Shown one piece after another: positions 18,496-27,356 of a stretch of 64,000 nucleotides of DNA. The notes below the pieces were generated by a model. That model searched no databases. It was given only the letters and a program-made list of their open reading frames with translations, and was not told the origin of the DNA. The stretch is from JAENWD01 sp963796915 (GTDB lineage: Bacteria; Acidobacteriota; Vicinamibacteria; Vicinamibacterales; JAENWD01). Positions within the stretch are counted from its first letter, which is position 1. The number at the start of each line of letters is the position of its first letter. Both the position numbers and the translations under genes were made by a program. The stretch covers positions 992,001-1,056,000 of the forward strand of contig CAWCNI010000002.1 in NCBI GenBank assembly GCA_963796915.1, written 5' to 3'.

Positions 18496-19452
18496 TCAGC
18501 TGACTGGCGTCAGCGCGGGATGTCCGGCCAGCACTGCGATCACGTTGCGCGCCGCCAGGTCCGCCATCGCCTCGCGTGTCTCGCGGGTGGCGCTGCCCAG
18601 GTGCGGGACCAGGAGGACGTTCTCCAGGCGCCGAAGCGCGTCCGGTACGTGAGGCTCGTGCTCGAAGACGTCCAGCGCGGCGCCGCGCAGGCGTCCCGCG
18701 GCCAGCGCGTCGGCGAGCGCGGCTTCATCGACGATCGGCCCGCGCGCCGTGTTGATCAGATACGCGGTGGGCTTCATCCTGGCGATCGCGTCAGCGGAGA
18801 TCAGGTGACGGGTCTCCGGCGCAAGCGGCACGTGCACCGACACGACGTCGGCGCGGGCCAACAGCTCGTCGAGCGACAGGGCCGTCCATCCCGGCGGCAC
18901 GTCGCGCGGCGGACGGCCCGGCCGCTGCCAGTACGACACGCGCATGCCGAACACCTCCGCGCGCTCGGCGACGGCACGGCCGATGCGTCCCATCCCGACA
19001 ATCCCCAGCTCCGCGCCGCGGACCTCCGTGCCCAGCATGAACTCGAGCGCCCAGCCGTGCCAGCCTCCGGCGCGTATCAGTCGATCGCCCTCGGTCACCC
19101 GGCGGGTGATCCCGAGAATCAGTGCCCAGGTCAGGTCGGCAGTGGAGTTGGTCAGGACGTCGGGCGTGTTGGTGATGATGACGCCGTGCGCTCTGGCGGC
19201 GGCGACGTCGATGTTGTTGTAGCCGACCGCGACGTTGGCCACGACGCGAAGCGAGGTGCCGCGCGCGAGCAGCTCCTCGTCCACGCGATCGGTCAGCATC
19301 GCGATGAGGGCCTGCTTCCCGCGGATCCGCTCGAGAATCGCGGCGCGCGGCAAGTCGGTGTCCTCGTCGTGCAGATCGACATCAGCGTGCGCTCGAAGCG
19401 CGTCGAGCACACGTGAGGGCAGGCGGCGGGTAACCAGGACAGACGGGGACAA
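18496..19452 (-). CDS. D-isomer 2-hydroxyacid dehydrogenase (glyoxylate/hydroxypyruvate reductase-like)
   Basis: 318 residues with the catalytic and NAD-binding features of the family: VVANVAVGYNNIDV, NTPDVLTNSTADLTWALILG, AELGIVGMGRIGRAVAERAE (GxGxxG), VPLAPETRHLI, LINTARGPIVDEAALADAL with the catalytic Arg, DVFEHEP with the Glu and LLVPHLGSATRETREAM with the His. It should reduce glyoxylate or hydroxypyruvate with NAD(P)H in the cytoplasm; exact substrate not readable. Confidence 0.92.
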   Translation of the reverse strand: MSPSVLVTRRLPSRVLDALRAHADVDLHDEDTDLPRAAILERIRGKQALIAMLTDRVDEELLARGTSLRVVANVAVGYNNIDVAAARAHGVIITNTPDVLTNSTADLTWALILGITRRVTEGDRLIRAGGWHGWALEFMLGTEVRGAELGIVGMGRIGRAVAERAEVFGMRVSYWQRPGRPPRDVPPGWTALSLDELLARADVVSVHVPLAPETRHLISADAIARMKPTAYLINTARGPIVDEAALADALAAGRLRGAALDVFEHEPHVPDALRRLENVLLVPHLGSATRETREAMADLAARNVIAVLAGHPALTPVS

Positions 19453-19490
19453 TGGAAATGAGAATGAAGAATGAAGAATGAAGAATGAAA
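19453..19490. repeat. AATGAAG tandem heptamer tract
   Basis: GAATGAAGAATGAAGAATGA and flanks, the reverse complement of the tract at 5191-5243. It begins directly upstream of the dehydrogenase start. Confidence 0.8.
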
Positions 19491-19536
19491 ATGGGCGATG
19501 GCCTCCAACTGGCCGTGGCCCCGGCGCGGCACGTCG

Positions 19537-19595
19537 GTAGGGCCAATCTTCAGATTGGCCGCTCGTGGTGATGGCCGATCTGAAGATCGGCCCTA
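19537..19595. repeat. Pair of extragenic palindromes in opposite orientation
   Basis: GTAG plus the CAATC palindrome (19537-19560) is followed by the CGATC palindrome plus CCTA (19573-19595), so the GTAGGG/CCCTAC ends face outward. Confidence 0.9.
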
Positions 19596-19623
19596 GACGA
19601 CGATCTCGCTGCCCTAGTTGCCG

Positions 19624-20136
19624 CTATTTCCGCTCGATGGTCACAGAGTTGATGACGACGTCCTTGCGCGGACGATCCTGCGGTCCGACCGAGACCTTCC
19701 CGATCTTGCGGACGACGTCCATGCCCTCTTCGACCACGCCGAAGACCGAGTGACGGTTGTTGAGATGCGGCGTCGGTCCCAGCGTGATGAAGAACTGGCT
19801 GCCGTTGGTGTTCGGCCCGGCGTTGGCCATCGAGAGCATGCCTTCCTTGGTGTGCTTGAGGTCGGGGTGGAACTCGTCGGCGAACTTGTAGCCGGGGCCG
19901 CCGCGGCCGCTGCCTTCGGGGTCGCCGCCCTGGATCATGAAGCCGTCGATCACCCGGTGGAAGATGATGCCGTTGTAGAACGGGCCCTTGGTCTTCTGGC
20001 CGGTCTTCGGGTCGGTGTATTCCTGCGTGCCCTCGGCCAGGCCAACGAAATTGGCCACGGTCTTGGGGGCCTCGGCGTCGTAGAGACGCACGGTAAAGGT
20101 GCCTTCAGTCGTGTCGAAGCGCGCGTAGGTGCTCAT
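19624..20136 (-). CDS. Peptidyl-prolyl cis-trans isomerase, cyclophilin type
   Basis: 170 residues with the cyclophilin core: FYNGIIFHRVIDGFMIQGGD (catalytic Arg and Phe), MLSMANAGPNTNGSQFFITL, HLNNRHSVFGVVEEGMDVV. The ATG at 20136 was preferred over the one 36 bases upstream because MSTYARFDTTEGTFTVRL fits the family start. No signal peptide: a cytoplasmic prolyl isomerase helping protein folding. It is divergent from glgB. Confidence 0.95.
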   Translation of the reverse strand: MSTYARFDTTEGTFTVRLYDAEAPKTVANFVGLAEGTQEYTDPKTGQKTKGPFYNGIIFHRVIDGFMIQGGDPEGSGRGGPGYKFADEFHPDLKHTKEGMLSMANAGPNTNGSQFFITLGPTPHLNNRHSVFGVVEEGMDVVRKIGKVSVGPQDRPRKDVVINSVTIERK

Positions 20137-20254
20137 AGCCTGAATCCTATCGCACAGCGTCGCACCGTGCACCCGTCACCCTGCACCGCGGCCGCACCCT
20201 GGACCGTGCCTCCCACCCACCCCCGCACCCTGTACGCTGCACTACAATCCCCCC

Positions 20255-22453
20255 ATGTCCCTCCTGCCCGACCTCGACGCGCTCGCCCGGGGTCAGCAGG
20301 CCGACCCGTTCCGCCTGCTCGGCCCGCATCTCGACAACGGCCGCGTCGTCATCCGCGCGCTGCAGCCCGGGGCCGCCGGGGTGGAGCTTCACGTCAGCCA
20401 TCCGATCGACGCGCGCGTGCCGATGACGCGTTTGCACGACGACGGGCTGTTCGAAGCAGTAGTGCCCGGCCTGACGTCGCTGGAACAGGGCGTGGACTAC
20501 CGGTTCAGCGTGCGCACGCCCGACGGCGGCAGCGCCGTGGTGGACGATCCTTATCGCTTCGGGCGCATCATCACCGACTTCGACGTGCACTTGTTCGGCG
20601 AAGGCCTGCTGCTGCGTGTGCACGAACGGCTCGGCGCGCATCCGACCTCGCTCGGCGGCGTGGAAGGCGTGCACTTCGCCGTCTGGGCGCCCAATGGGCA
20701 GCGCGTGTCGGTGATCGGCGACTTCAACCAGTGGGACGGCCGCGCCCATCCGATGCGGCGGCTCGTCACGTCTGGAATCTGGGAGCTGTTCATCCCGGGC
20801 CTGAGAGAAGGGGAGCGCTACAAGTTCGAGATCCGGACCAGTGGCGGCCACCTGCTGCACAAGATCGATCCCTACGGGCGCTATTTCGAAGTGCCGCCGC
20901 AGTCGGCCGCAATCGTCTGCCGGACCGAGGGCTACGCGTGGGAAGACGACGAGTGGATGGCCTCGCGCGCGCAGGCCGCCGCGACGCTGACGCGTCCGAT
21001 GGCGATCTACGAAGTGCACCTGGCCTCGTGGCGCGTCAAGCCGGAAGAGGGCGACCGGCCGCTCACGTATCGCGAGCTGGCCGCCACGCTCGTCCCCTAC
21101 GTCAAGGAGCAGGGCTTCACGCACATCGAGCTGCTGCCGATTCTTGAGCATCCCTTCGGCGGATCCTGGGGCTATCAGGTCACCGGCTTCTTCGCGCCGA
21201 CGAGCCGTCATGGCCATCCCCACGACTTCAAGTACTTCGTGGACGTGTGCCACCAGCAGGGCATCGGCGTGCTGCTCGACTGGGTGCCCGGGCACTTCCC
21301 GAAAGACGCACACGGCCTGGCGCGCTTCGACGGCACCGCGCTCTACGAGCACGACGACCCGCGCCAGGGCGAGCACCAGGACTGGGGCACGCTGATCTTC
21401 AACTACGGCCGCAACGAGGTCCGCAACTTCCTGCTCTCGAGCGGCCTGTTCTGGCTGCAGGAGTACCACCTGGATGGCCTGCGCGTCGATGCGGTGGCGT
21501 CGATGCTGTACCTGGATTATTCACGGCAGGCAGGGGAGTGGATTCCGAACAAGTACGGTGGCCGCGAGAATCTCGACGCCGTCTCCTTCCTGCAACAACT
21601 CAACACCCTGACGCACGCTGAAGCGCCCGGCACGATCACCGTCGCCGAAGAGTCCACGTCGTGGCCGGGCGTCAGCCGGCCGGTGCATCTCGGCGGGCTG
21701 GGCTTCACCTACAAGTGGAACATGGGGTGGATGCACGACACCCTGAAGTACACCGCGCGCAATCCCATCCATCGCCGGTGGGCGCACGGCGAGATCACCT
21801 TCTCGATGCTCTACGCCTCCACCGAGAACTTCATCCTGCCCTACTCGCACGACGAGGTCGTGCACGGCAAGCGATCGATGCTGGACAAGATGCCCGGCGA
21901 CACGTGGCAGAAGGCGGCCACGCTGCGCACGCTCTACGCGTTCATGTACACGCACCCGGGCAAGAAGCTGCTGTTCATGGGCGACGAGTTCGGGCAGTGG
22001 CGGGAATGGAACGACAGGGCCAGCCTCGACTGGGACCTCGCGGCGCACTGGCCGCATCAAGGGCTGCTGGCGTTTGTCAGGGCGCTCAACCACACCTACG
22101 CGCAGCAGCCGGCGCTGTTCGCGCGCGACTACGACGTCCAGGGCTTTCAGTGGATCGACGCCAGCGATCACGAGCACAGCGTTATCTCGTACCTGCGACG
22201 CGCCCCCACTGCCGAAGGCGAGCTGCTGGCCGTCCTGAACTGGACGCCGGTGCCGCGCGAGCACTATCGCCTGGGCACGCCCTTCGACGGCGCCTGGCAC
22301 GTCCTGCTCAATTCCGACGCGCCGGAGTTCGGCGGATCGGGCGGCGGATCGTTCGGCCCGTGTCACGCGGACGCGACGCCGTCGCACGGCTTCCCGTACT
22401 CGCTGTCCCTGACGCTGCCGCCGCTTGGCGCGCTGATCCTGGCGCGGGGCTGA
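20255..22453 (+). CDS. glgB: 1,4-alpha-glucan branching enzyme
   Basis: 732 residues, the usual length for the two-N-domain bacterial type. The N1 domain starts near residue 10 (FRLLGPHLDNGRVVIRALQP), then the CBM48 domain (VHFAVWAPNGQRVSVIGDFN QW). The GH13_9 catalytic domain carries QEYHLDGLRVDAVASM with the Asp nucleophile near 411, TVAEESTSW with the acid/base Glu near 463 and LPYSHDEVVHG with the transition-state Asp. The C-terminal beta domain ends PPLGALILAR. It transfers alpha-1,4 segments to alpha-1,6 positions in glycogen. No other glg gene is adjacent. Confidence 0.97.
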   Translation: MSLLPDLDALARGQQADPFRLLGPHLDNGRVVIRALQPGAAGVELHVSHPIDARVPMTRLHDDGLFEAVVPGLTSLEQGVDYRFSVRTPDGGSAVVDDPYRFGRIITDFDVHLFGEGLLLRVHERLGAHPTSLGGVEGVHFAVWAPNGQRVSVIGDFNQWDGRAHPMRRLVTSGIWELFIPGLREGERYKFEIRTSGGHLLHKIDPYGRYFEVPPQSAAIVCRTEGYAWEDDEWMASRAQAAATLTRPMAIYEVHLASWRVKPEEGDRPLTYRELAATLVPYVKEQGFTHIELLPILEHPFGGSWGYQVTGFFAPTSRHGHPHDFKYFVDVCHQQGIGVLLDWVPGHFPKDAHGLARFDGTALYEHDDPRQGEHQDWGTLIFNYGRNEVRNFLLSSGLFWLQEYHLDGLRVDAVASMLYLDYSRQAGEWIPNKYGGRENLDAVSFLQQLNTLTHAEAPGTITVAEESTSWPGVSRPVHLGGLGFTYKWNMGWMHDTLKYTARNPIHRRWAHGEITFSMLYASTENFILPYSHDEVVHGKRSMLDKMPGDTWQKAATLRTLYAFMYTHPGKKLLFMGDEFGQWREWNDRASLDWDLAAHWPHQGLLAFVRALNHTYAQQPALFARDYDVQGFQWIDASDHEHSVISYLRRAPTAEGELLAVLNWTPVPREHYRLGTPFDGAWHVLLNSDAPEFGGSGGGSFGPCHADATPSHGFPYSLSLTLPPLGALILARG

Positions 22454-22610
22454 CGCGTTCCACTCGGGCGGACCTCGAATAGCTGGGCTGGATATTTGAA
22501 CTGTGACGATTCACGAACTGGCAGTGACGAGCCGCACTGCGCTTGTGACGAACCTGTGAATTGCGGTGTCGAGCTGCTCCTAACCTATTGAAGGATCAAA
22601 GGTTTTCGCC
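22454..22610. other. Leader of the LytS/LytTR operon
   Basis: 157 bases without coding sequence. The middle part holds three GTGACGA direct repeats (separate entry). The region just before the start codon is AT-richer (CCTATTGAAGGATCAAAGG). Confidence 0.6.
22502..22551 (+). promoter_or_regulatory. Three GTGACGA direct repeats with 21-bp spacing, candidate LytTR binding sites
   Basis: GTGACGA starts at 22503, 22524 and 22545, exactly 21 bp apart, 60-110 bases before the kinase start. LytTR-domain regulators bind short direct repeats about two helical turns apart. The operon here encodes such a regulator, so autoregulation is a reasonable inference. Confidence 0.55.
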
Positions 22611-23795
22611 TTGACTCAGCAGGTCCGCGACGGCGATAGTCGATCTGTGACGGGGCGTTTCAGACTCACGCGGCTTCGCGTCATTTTCGGCATCGCGACA
22701 CTTCTCGGCCTGTTCTCCACGTTTCAGGCCTATCAGATGGTGAAGTTCTTCTATCAGAAGGATGACACCTCGATCTGGATGCTCTTCGGCCTCAACGCAG
22801 GCTACTGGTACGCCTGGGCGCTGCTCGCGCCGGTCGTCCTCTACCTGGCCAGGAAGTTTCCCTTCGAACGCGGGCGCTGGGCCAAATCGCTCCCGGTCCA
22901 TCTCGTGGCAGTCGTGGTCATCACCGTCGCCCACATCGGCATTCAGGAAGCGCTGCGCTACTGGCTGGCGCACGCGTTCTGGAGCAGCCCGATGAAGGAC
23001 TACAGCTGGTGGTCGCAGGTCAAGAAGACCTACTTCAGCTCATTCGACTGGGAGATGGCCACCTACTGGGCGATTCTCGTCGCCGGCCACGCCATGAGCT
23101 ACTACGGGCAGGCGCACGATCGCGCGCTGAAGGCATCGCGTCTCGAGACGCAACTGGCGGAGGCGCAGCTCCAGGCATTGCAGCGACAGCTGCACCCGCA
23201 CTTTCTCTTCAACACCCTCAACGCGATCTCGGCCCTCATGCATCGAGACGTCGAAGCGGCCGACCAGATGCTCTCGCGATTGAGCGACCTGCTGCGCATG
23301 GCGCTCGATCAGCGTGGCTCGCAGGAGGTCGCCCTCAAGGACGAGCTCGAATTCCTGCAGAAGTACCTCGAGATCGAGCAGACCCGCTTCGGTGAGCGCC
23401 TCTCGGTGGATTTCGCGATCGAGCCGCAGACGCTCGACGCGCAGGTGCCGAACCTTATCCTCCAGCCACTCGTAGAAAACAGTGTTCGACACGCCGTCGC
23501 CGTCCGCATCGAGCCGGGGCACATCGCGGTCCGGGCGCGGCGCGTCGGCGATCGCCTCGAGATGACCGTGCGCGACAACGGCCCGGGCATGCCGCCGGGC
23601 CGGCTCGCGACATCGAACGGCGTTGGACTGGCCAACACACGATCGCGCCTCGAGCGTCTCTACGGTGCGTCGCAGCACCTGACGTTCGCCGAGCCGCCGG
23701 GCGGCGGCCTGACCGTGACGGTGTCGCTGCCGTTCCGGGCAGAAGAGATCGCCGAGTTCGAGGACTTCCCTGAAGACATCAAGGGTGTCGCGTGA
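22611..23795 (+). CDS. LytS-like sensor histidine kinase (His_kinase/HATPase_c)
   Basis: 394 residues if the TTG at 22611 is used; a GTG at 22647 is the alternative. Four membrane segments in the first 165 residues (VIFGIATLLGLFSTF, WAWALLAPVVLYLAR-like, VHLVAVVVITVAHIG, MATYWAILVAGHAMS) form the sensor. The kinase part has LHPHFLFNTLNAISAL with the phospho-His near residue 196, LQPLVENSVRHAV (N box) and DNGPGMPP...GVGLANTRSRLE (G boxes). The stop overlaps the regulator start by 4 bases (GTGA), so the two are translationally coupled. Confidence 0.93.
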   Translation: MTQQVRDGDSRSVTGRFRLTRLRVIFGIATLLGLFSTFQAYQMVKFFYQKDDTSIWMLFGLNAGYWYAWALLAPVVLYLARKFPFERGRWAKSLPVHLVAVVVITVAHIGIQEALRYWLAHAFWSSPMKDYSWWSQVKKTYFSSFDWEMATYWAILVAGHAMSYYGQAHDRALKASRLETQLAEAQLQALQRQLHPHFLFNTLNAISALMHRDVEAADQMLSRLSDLLRMALDQRGSQEVALKDELEFLQKYLEIEQTRFGERLSVDFAIEPQTLDAQVPNLILQPLVENSVRHAVAVRIEPGHIAVRARRVGDRLEMTVRDNGPGMPPGRLATSNGVGLANTRSRLERLYGASQHLTFAEPPGGGLTVTVSLPFRAEEIAEFEDFPEDIKGVA

Positions 23796-24562
23796 CAAAA
23801 ATACGAACGCTGGTCGTAGACGACGAGCCGATGGCGCGGGAGCGGATTCTCGGTTTGCTCGCGCAGGAGTCTGACGTCGAAGTGGTCGGGCAGTGCGCCG
23901 ATGGCGTTCAGGCCGTCAGCGCCATCAAGCAGCTCTCACCAGAGCTCGTCTTCCTCGACGTGCAGATGCCCGCCGTGGACGGCTTCGGCGTGATCCAGCA
24001 GGTGGGTCCCGAAAAGATGCCGATGGTGGTGTTTGTCACCGCCTACGACGAATACGCCCTGCAGGCCTTCGAGGTGCATGCCCTCGACTACCTGCTCAAG
24101 CCCTTCGGCCGCGACCGGCTGCAGCAGTGCCTGGACCACGCCCGCCATCAGCGCGACAGGCTCCGCGCCGGCGAGCTGGGCAAGAGCCTGCTGGCCCTCG
24201 TGCAGGACTTCAAGCCCGAACAGAAAAAACAGGATCGCCTGGTCGTGAAGTCGGGCGGCCGCGTCTTCTTCGTGCGGACCGACGACATCGACTGGATCGA
24301 AGCGTCCGGGAACTACGTGCGCCTGCACCTCAAGGAGCAGTCGTACCTGTTCCGCGAGACGATGAACCAGATGGAGTCGCGCCTCGACGCGCAGCGATTC
24401 TTCCGCATCCACCGCTCGCGCATCGTCAACACCGAACGCATCAAGGAACTGCAGCCCTGGTTCAACGGCGAGTACGTCGTCGTGCTCCACAACGGCACCC
24501 AGTTGCGCCTCAGTCGCAGCTATCGGGAAAAGCTGGAAGAAAGACTCGGCAAGGCGCTCTAG
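23792..24562 (+). CDS. LytTR-family response regulator, partner of the adjacent kinase
   Basis: 256 residues. Receiver: TLVVDDEPMARER with acidic pocket, LVFLDVQMPAVDGFG with phospho-Asp 56, VFVTAYDEYALQAF with the Thr, and YLLKPF with the Lys. The LytTR DNA-binding domain starts near residue 145 (DRLVVKSGGRVFFVRTDDID, ASGNYVRLHLKEQSY, FFRIHRSRIVNTERIKEL). It starts with GTG inside the end of the kinase gene. It should bind direct repeats; those at 22503-22551 are the nearest candidates. About 70% identical by eye to the regulator at 25984. Confidence 0.95.
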   Translation: MTKIRTLVVDDEPMARERILGLLAQESDVEVVGQCADGVQAVSAIKQLSPELVFLDVQMPAVDGFGVIQQVGPEKMPMVVFVTAYDEYALQAFEVHALDYLLKPFGRDRLQQCLDHARHQRDRLRAGELGKSLLALVQDFKPEQKKQDRLVVKSGGRVFFVRTDDIDWIEASGNYVRLHLKEQSYLFRETMNQMESRLDAQRFFRIHRSRIVNTERIKELQPWFNGEYVVVLHNGTQLRLSRSYREKLEERLGKAL

Positions 24563-24577
24563 CGGTCTGCGGCATTT

Positions 24578-24646
24578 GGCCGATCTGAAGATCGGCCCTA
24601 CCGGCGATCGCTGAATCCATCGGTAGGGCCAATCTTTAGATTGGCC
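24578..24646. repeat. Pair of extragenic palindromes
   Basis: CGATC copy ending CCTACC (24578-24602) and GTAGGG-first CAATC copy with one change (CTTTAG; 24623-24646). They separate two convergent regulator genes. Confidence 0.9.
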
Positions 24647-24742
24647 ATCGCGGCGGATCGCCGATCTGTCGGCCAATCGGCCGCAGTCAGCACGCACTGC
24701 CGCACCTCAGCACCGCTGGACTTCAGCACCGGCAAGCGGCCG

Positions 24743-25513
24743 TCACCCCCTCCACCTCCCGAGCGCTTTTTCCACCGCCTCGCGATACGCCCGTCCCACG
24801 CGATAGCGCGTGCCGTCCTGCATGACCAGCTCGGGGTCGCCGCCGGGCCTCGCTGCGAGCTCTCTGACGCGACTCAGGTTGACGATCCAGCCGCGATGGA
24901 TGCGGCAGAAGCGGTCGGCCGCGAGCCGGCTCTCGAGGGCCGCCATCGTCTCGCGGATCACGTGCGTGAGGCCGGCGGCATGCAGCCGCACGTAGTTGCC
25001 GGCCGACTCCGCGGCGTCCAGATCGTCCAGGGCGAGCAGCACCAGCCGCCCACCGGACTTCACCATCAGGCGGTCCGAGACCGACGGCGTGCCGCCGCGG
25101 GCGTGCTCGACGAGCGAGACGAAACGGCGTGCCAGCTGCTCCTCGCGTGCTTCGTTCAGGTGCGTGCGTGCGCGGCCGATGGCCTCCTGCACGCGCTCGC
25201 GGCCGAAGGGTTTCAGCAGGTAGTCGAAGGCGTGCAGGTCGAACGCCTTCAGCGCAAACGCATCGTAGGCGGTCACGAAGATCGTGAGCGGCATCGACTG
25301 GCCCATCTCGGCGACGACGCCGAAGCCGTCCATCTCCGGCATCTGGAGGTCGAGCAGCACCAGGTCCGGCGCGAGCTCCCGGATGGCGGTGATCGCCTCG
25401 ACGCCGCTGGCGCACTCCGCGACGATCTCCACGTCGCTTTCCACAGCCAGGAACTCCACCATGCGCTCGCGCGCGAGCGCCTGATCCTCCACGACCACTG
25501 TTCGAATGCGCAT
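24743..25513 (-). CDS. LytTR-family response regulator, second copy
   Basis: 256 residues from ATG 25513 (MRIRTVVVEDQALARERMVE); an in-frame ATG 54 bases upstream is less likely because the receiver starts directly at MRIRT. Phospho-Asp 55 in LVLLDLQMPEMDGFG, FVTAYDAFALKAFDLHAFDY and LLKPFGRERV complete the receiver. LytTR: DRLMVKSGGRLVLLALDDLD, AESAGNYVRLHAAGLTHVIR, RFCRIHRGWIVNLSRVREL. It diverges more from the other two copies and runs opposite to them. No kinase is adjacent. Confidence 0.93.
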   Translation of the reverse strand: MRIRTVVVEDQALARERMVEFLAVESDVEIVAECASGVEAITAIRELAPDLVLLDLQMPEMDGFGVVAEMGQSMPLTIFVTAYDAFALKAFDLHAFDYLLKPFGRERVQEAIGRARTHLNEAREEQLARRFVSLVEHARGGTPSVSDRLMVKSGGRLVLLALDDLDAAESAGNYVRLHAAGLTHVIRETMAALESRLAADRFCRIHRGWIVNLSRVRELAARPGGDPELVMQDGTRYRVGRAYREAVEKALGRWRG

Positions 25514-25983
25514 CGCTCGATCGACCTCGACGGTTCCGACTATCAGCGGTGCGCGCGCATGGGTCAAGGCGATCGGCCCGGTTGAAGGGCCGGCCGGCCG
25601 CCGTCCAGCCTGCCCTCACGACACCCTGCACCTGCAACGAGCGGCTCGTCACGCGCACTCGTTGCTGGTCCCCTCGATTCGCACCTGTCCGCGTGCCGGA
25701 CGCATCGCGACGGGACCGGCGTCGGGCCGGCAGTGACGGCGGGGCGAGGCGGCGCTTTGTTTCAGTTTGGCGAAATTTCAATGGGACGAACGGCCTGTGA
25801 CAGAAACGCCCCGCAGAATGGTCAGTCCACGCGATGGGGACCAAGCGCGCTCCTGCGGTGACGAACTCGGACGCATGAGCGGTTCGTCAACAGTCATCAA
25901 GCAAAACTTCTCAACTATCCCCGAGTGGTTCTCGTCCAAGACGGACAACACCCCGACAGCCTTCTTCCCCGCGGAGCTGACGC
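25514..25983. other. Intergenic region between two divergent regulator genes
   Basis: 470 bases without a supported gene. GTGAC(G)A-like words occur at 25797 and 25858 and a reverse copy at 25882, but without the regular 21-bp spacing seen before the kinase gene. An AT-richer stretch (TTTGTTTCAGTTTGGCGAAA) near 25757 could hold a promoter. Confidence 0.5.
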
Positions 25984-26757
25984 GTGACGAAGATACGGAC
26001 ACTAATCGTTGACGACGAGCCGATGGCAAGAGAGCGGGTGCTCTCCCTGCTCAAACAGCAGCCTGACATCGAGGTAGTCGGCGAGTGCGCGGACGGCGCG
26101 CAGGCCCTGTCGGCGATCGAGCGACTCGAGCCGGAGCTCGTGTTCCTCGACGTCCAGATTCCCGTGATGGACGGCTTCGGCGTGATTCGCGCCCTGGCGC
26201 CCAACCGGATCCCGATGGTGGTCTTCACGACCGCCTACGACGAGTACGCGCTGCGCGCCTTCGAGGTGCACGCGCTGGACTACCTGCTCAAGCCGTTCGA
26301 CGGCCCGCGCTTCCTGCGGACGCTGGAGCGCGCCCGCGATCGGCTCGAACGCCAGCGCGCCGGTGACCTCGGCAAGCGCCTCCTGGCCATGGTGCAGGAC
26401 CTGCGCCCCGAGCCCGCGCAGGCGCCCGACCGTCTGGTCGTGAAGTCCGGCGGCCGCATCTTCTTTGTTCGCACCGACGAGCTCGATTGGGTCGACGCGG
26501 CGGGCAACTACGTCCGGCTGCACGTGAAAGGCGAGTCGTACCTGTTCCGGGAGACGATGACCGCCATGGAAGCGCGCCTCGATCATTCGCGCTTCGTCCG
26601 CATCCACCGCTCGCACATCGTCAACGCGGATCGGATCAAGGAACTGCAGCCCGACAACGGCGATTACACGGTGATCCTGCGCTCCGGTGCGCGACTCCCC
26701 CTCAGTCGCGGCTATCGCGACAAGCTGCAGGAACGCATCAGCGCACGGACGGCCTAA
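25984..26757 (+). CDS. LytTR-family response regulator, third copy (orphan)
   Basis: 257 residues from GTG 25984, 7 bases after GGAG. Receiver with TLIVDDEPMARERVLS, phospho-Asp 56 (LVFLDVQIPVMDGFG), VFTTAYDEYALRAF and DYLLKPFDGP. LytTR from about residue 147: DRLVVKSGGRIFFVRTDELD, AAGNYVRLHVKGESYLFRET, FVRIHRSHIVNADRIKELQP. It is a clear paralogue of the regulator at 23792, down to the start context, but has no kinase upstream. Likely a recent duplication that lost or never had its kinase. Confidence 0.94.
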   Translation: MTKIRTLIVDDEPMARERVLSLLKQQPDIEVVGECADGAQALSAIERLEPELVFLDVQIPVMDGFGVIRALAPNRIPMVVFTTAYDEYALRAFEVHALDYLLKPFDGPRFLRTLERARDRLERQRAGDLGKRLLAMVQDLRPEPAQAPDRLVVKSGGRIFFVRTDELDWVDAAGNYVRLHVKGESYLFRETMTAMEARLDHSRFVRIHRSHIVNADRIKELQPDNGDYTVILRSGARLPLSRGYRDKLQERISARTA

Positions 26758-26786
26758 GAGTCGCGAAGGCCCGGTTGAACCCGCGG

Positions 26787-26950
26787 GGCCGATCTGAAGA
26801 TCGGCCCTACCGGAGTCCGGAGTCCGGAGCCTTGAACCCGTAGGGCCAATCTTCAGATTGGCCACGCCGGTGCACGTCCAAAGGCCGATCTAATCGCCTA
26901 CGCCAAGGCTACAGCGAGTCCGCCGTAGCTGTAGCGAAGGCGGATCGGCC
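26787..26950. repeat. Three extragenic palindromes, one expanded
   Basis: CGATC copy (26787-26811), CAATC copy (26840-26863) and a diverged expanded copy (26883-26950) with inner CGCCTACGCCAAGGCTACAG and GCGAAGGCGG. Confidence 0.85.
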
Positions 26951-26994
26951 CTGCGGCGGTCTGAACCCCGTAGCCCGAAGCCCGTTCGTCTGTC

Positions 26995-27195
26995 CTACAA
27001 ATACCGTGCGATGGCCTTGAACGTCGCCGCCAGGGCATGGCCCAGGGCCTGGGCGAGGGCGGACAGATCGTGGTCGCCGATGGCGGTGGCGAGGGCGACC
27101 GGTTCCGCGATGAGCAGCCAGATCAGCACGGACGCCGCGAGCACCGTGAACGCGCTCGTGATGGTGATCGCCAGGGAGTAGCGACTCAGCTCCAT
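26995..27195 (-). CDS. Small membrane protein, hypothetical
   Basis: 66 residues starting MELSRYSLAITITSAFTVLA with one strong hydrophobic helix (SAFTVLAASVLIWLLIAEPV) and a second amphipathic region (LSALAQALGHALAATFKAIA). It sits alone between repeats and the haem-binding protein gene. A ribosome-site-like sequence is weak. The hydrophobic pattern argues for a real gene, but no family is recognised. Confidence 0.45.
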   Translation of the reverse strand: MELSRYSLAITITSAFTVLAASVLIWLLIAEPVALATAIGDHDLSALAQALGHALAATFKAIARYL

Positions 27196-27356
27196 GCTGT
27201 ACCTCGGCATGGCACATAGCGAGAGCCGTACCGCTTTTGCCGCGGACACTCAACTCGAAATTGCTGAACGGGTTAGGGTTGAACGATGGGACCGGTCGCC
27301 GCCGGCGACCTGTTCGGCCCCGAACGCGTTCGTCCCAGATCCGGACTATCGCCGCG

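Noticed and set aside
20147..21469. 440-codon minus-strand frame
   Set aside because: Antisense of glgB, which has full catalytic motifs.
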